DNA from: Candidatus Acetothermia bacterium
Lineage (GTDB): Bacteria > Bipolaricaulota > Bipolaricaulia > UBA7950 > UBA9294
Direction of reading: 5' to 3'
DNA: 6,426 bases
Assembly (NCBI GenBank): GCA_003650505.1
Contig: QMQL01000049.1
Coordinates: forward strand, 1 to 6,426
Below the pieces are notes generated by a model that saw only the letters and a list, made by a program, of their open reading frames with translations, ran no database searches and was not told where the DNA came from. Of this stretch, positions 5,905 through 6,426 are shown one piece after another. Position numbers and translations under genes: made by a program. How positions within the stretch are numbered: the stretch's first letter is position 1; each line of letters begins with the position of its first letter.

Positions 5905-6426
5905 CTATCCTCTCTTTGCGGTGTAGGAGAGGAGGCCGCCGGCCTCGATCATCTCGATCTCCCGCGGCGATAGGTCATGGCGGAGCGGGATCCCTTCGCC
6001 CTTGGTCCGGTTTTGCACCACGAGATCGCCGGTCAGGTCGGAGACGTCGACCTCGAGCACGTCCCCCTGGTCGATCCGGTCGGTGTCGCAGATGAACGGT
6101 ATGATCCCGACGTTGATCAGGTTCGCCCGATGGATACGGGCGTAGCTCCTGGCGAAGACCGCCTTTATCCCGAGCTGCCACGGGGCCAGCGCCGCGTGCT
6201 CGCGCGACGAGCCCTGACCGTAGTTATCCCCTCCGACGATGAACCCCCCGCCCCTCTCGGCCGCGCGGGCGGCGAAGCCCTTATCCTCGTAGTAGAAGGT
6301 GAACTTGGCGATCTCGGGGAGGTTCGAGCGTAGATGCTGGGTGAGCGGCCCGGCCGGGAGGATCGCGTCGGTGGAGACCCCGTCCCCGAGTTTGATCAAT
6401 GCCTCCCCTTTAAGTGGGGATTGAAG
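5905..6426 (-). CDS. Aconitate hydratase, C-terminal part (5' end outside window)
   Basis: The frame is open through the window edge: 173 residues are visible, ending at TAG 5907-5905. Reading from the edge gives LQSPLKGEALIKLGDGVSTD, so the TTG at 6399 is internal and not the start; a linker and about 470 upstream residues are expected from the family length of about 640-660. The visible part is the swivelling C-terminal domain of aconitase, which interconverts citrate and isocitrate. STDAILPAG and LRSN are followed by GGGFIVGGDNYGQGSSREHAALAP, whose SSRE carries the catalytic serine and substrate-binding arginine known from mitochondrial aconitase, then ARSYARIHRANLINVGIIPF and IDQGDVLEV. 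The pattern matches the compact bacterial aconitase group seen, for example, in Geobacter-like and thermophilic bacteria, better than LeuD-type small subunits, which start at the KGD/N block without a preceding linker. The 4Fe-4S cysteines would be in the missing part. It lies upstream of iclR-icd-aclBA on the same strand and supplies the step joining them. Confidence 0.93.
   Translation of the reverse strand, partial: LQSPLKGEALIKLGDGVSTDAILPAGPLTQHLRSNLPEIAKFTFYYEDKGFAARAAERGGGFIVGGDNYGQGSSREHAALAPWQLGIKAVFARSYARIHRANLINVGIIPFICDTDRIDQGDVLEVDVSDLTGDLVVQNRTKGEGIPLRHDLSPREIEMIEAGGLLSYTAKRG

Noticed and set aside
5037..6095. Plus-strand open frame of 352 codons opposite iclR and the aconitase end
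   Set aside because: It spans two real minus-strand genes and the promoter gap, has no family resemblance, and is best explained as a shadow.
6397..6399. TTG at 6399 as start of a small stand-alone aconitase/LeuD-like subunit
   Set aside because: The frame remains open to the window edge and the upstream residues (SPLKGEA) fit the linker of full-length aconitase; no SD precedes the TTG.
6404..6420. Short inverted repeat TCCCC...GGGGA as a terminator or operator
   Set aside because: The arms are only 5 bp and it lies inside the aconitase coding frame; likely chance.

Overview
The window is a GC-rich bacterial segment (roughly 60% G+C or a little more by eye). It is dominated by one strand: five consecutive minus-strand genes for the six-carbon part of the reductive TCA (rTCA) cycle and a regulator. 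Order in the direction of transcription: aconitase C-terminal part (window end to 5905), an IclR-family regulator (5795-5043), NADP-type isocitrate dehydrogenase icd (5016-3712), and the two subunits of ATP-citrate lyase, aclB (3702-2434) and aclA (2437-590). Together the enzymes take 2-oxoglutarate + CO2 to isocitrate, citrate, and then acetyl-CoA + oxaloacetate, or run some of these steps in the oxidative direction. A two-gene ATP-citrate lyase with intact active-site residues points to a bacterium able to run an rTCA-type cycle. The lineage cannot be named from this window.

The genes are tightly packed: 26 nt between iclR and icd, 9 nt between icd and aclB, and an ATGA overlap between aclB and aclA, with good Shine-Dalgarno (SD) sequences for the three enzymes. 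The only clear regulatory space is 5796-5904, between aconitase and iclR. It holds a near-consensus sigma70-type promoter (TTGACT, 16 nt, TATCAT) reading into iclR-icd-aclBA. A perfect 16-bp palindrome lies over its -10/+1 region, and a second inverted repeat lies downstream in the leader. This looks like an IclR-controlled, probably self-regulated, operon for citrate cleavage.

The left end (1-586, plus strand) is different. One reading frame begins as the C-terminal part of a carbohydrate-type ABC transporter permease. At about nt 173-190 it changes without a frame break into the C-terminal part of a calcineurin-like metallophosphoesterase, which then carries an in-frame TAA at 233-235. This is either a deletion/recombination scar joining two broken genes or an assembly chimera. 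The broken phosphoesterase converges on aclA with only 3 nt between the two stop codons.

No RNA genes, CRISPR arrays, insertion sequences or phage genes were seen. No stretch over 300 bases lacks a gene or gene remnant.
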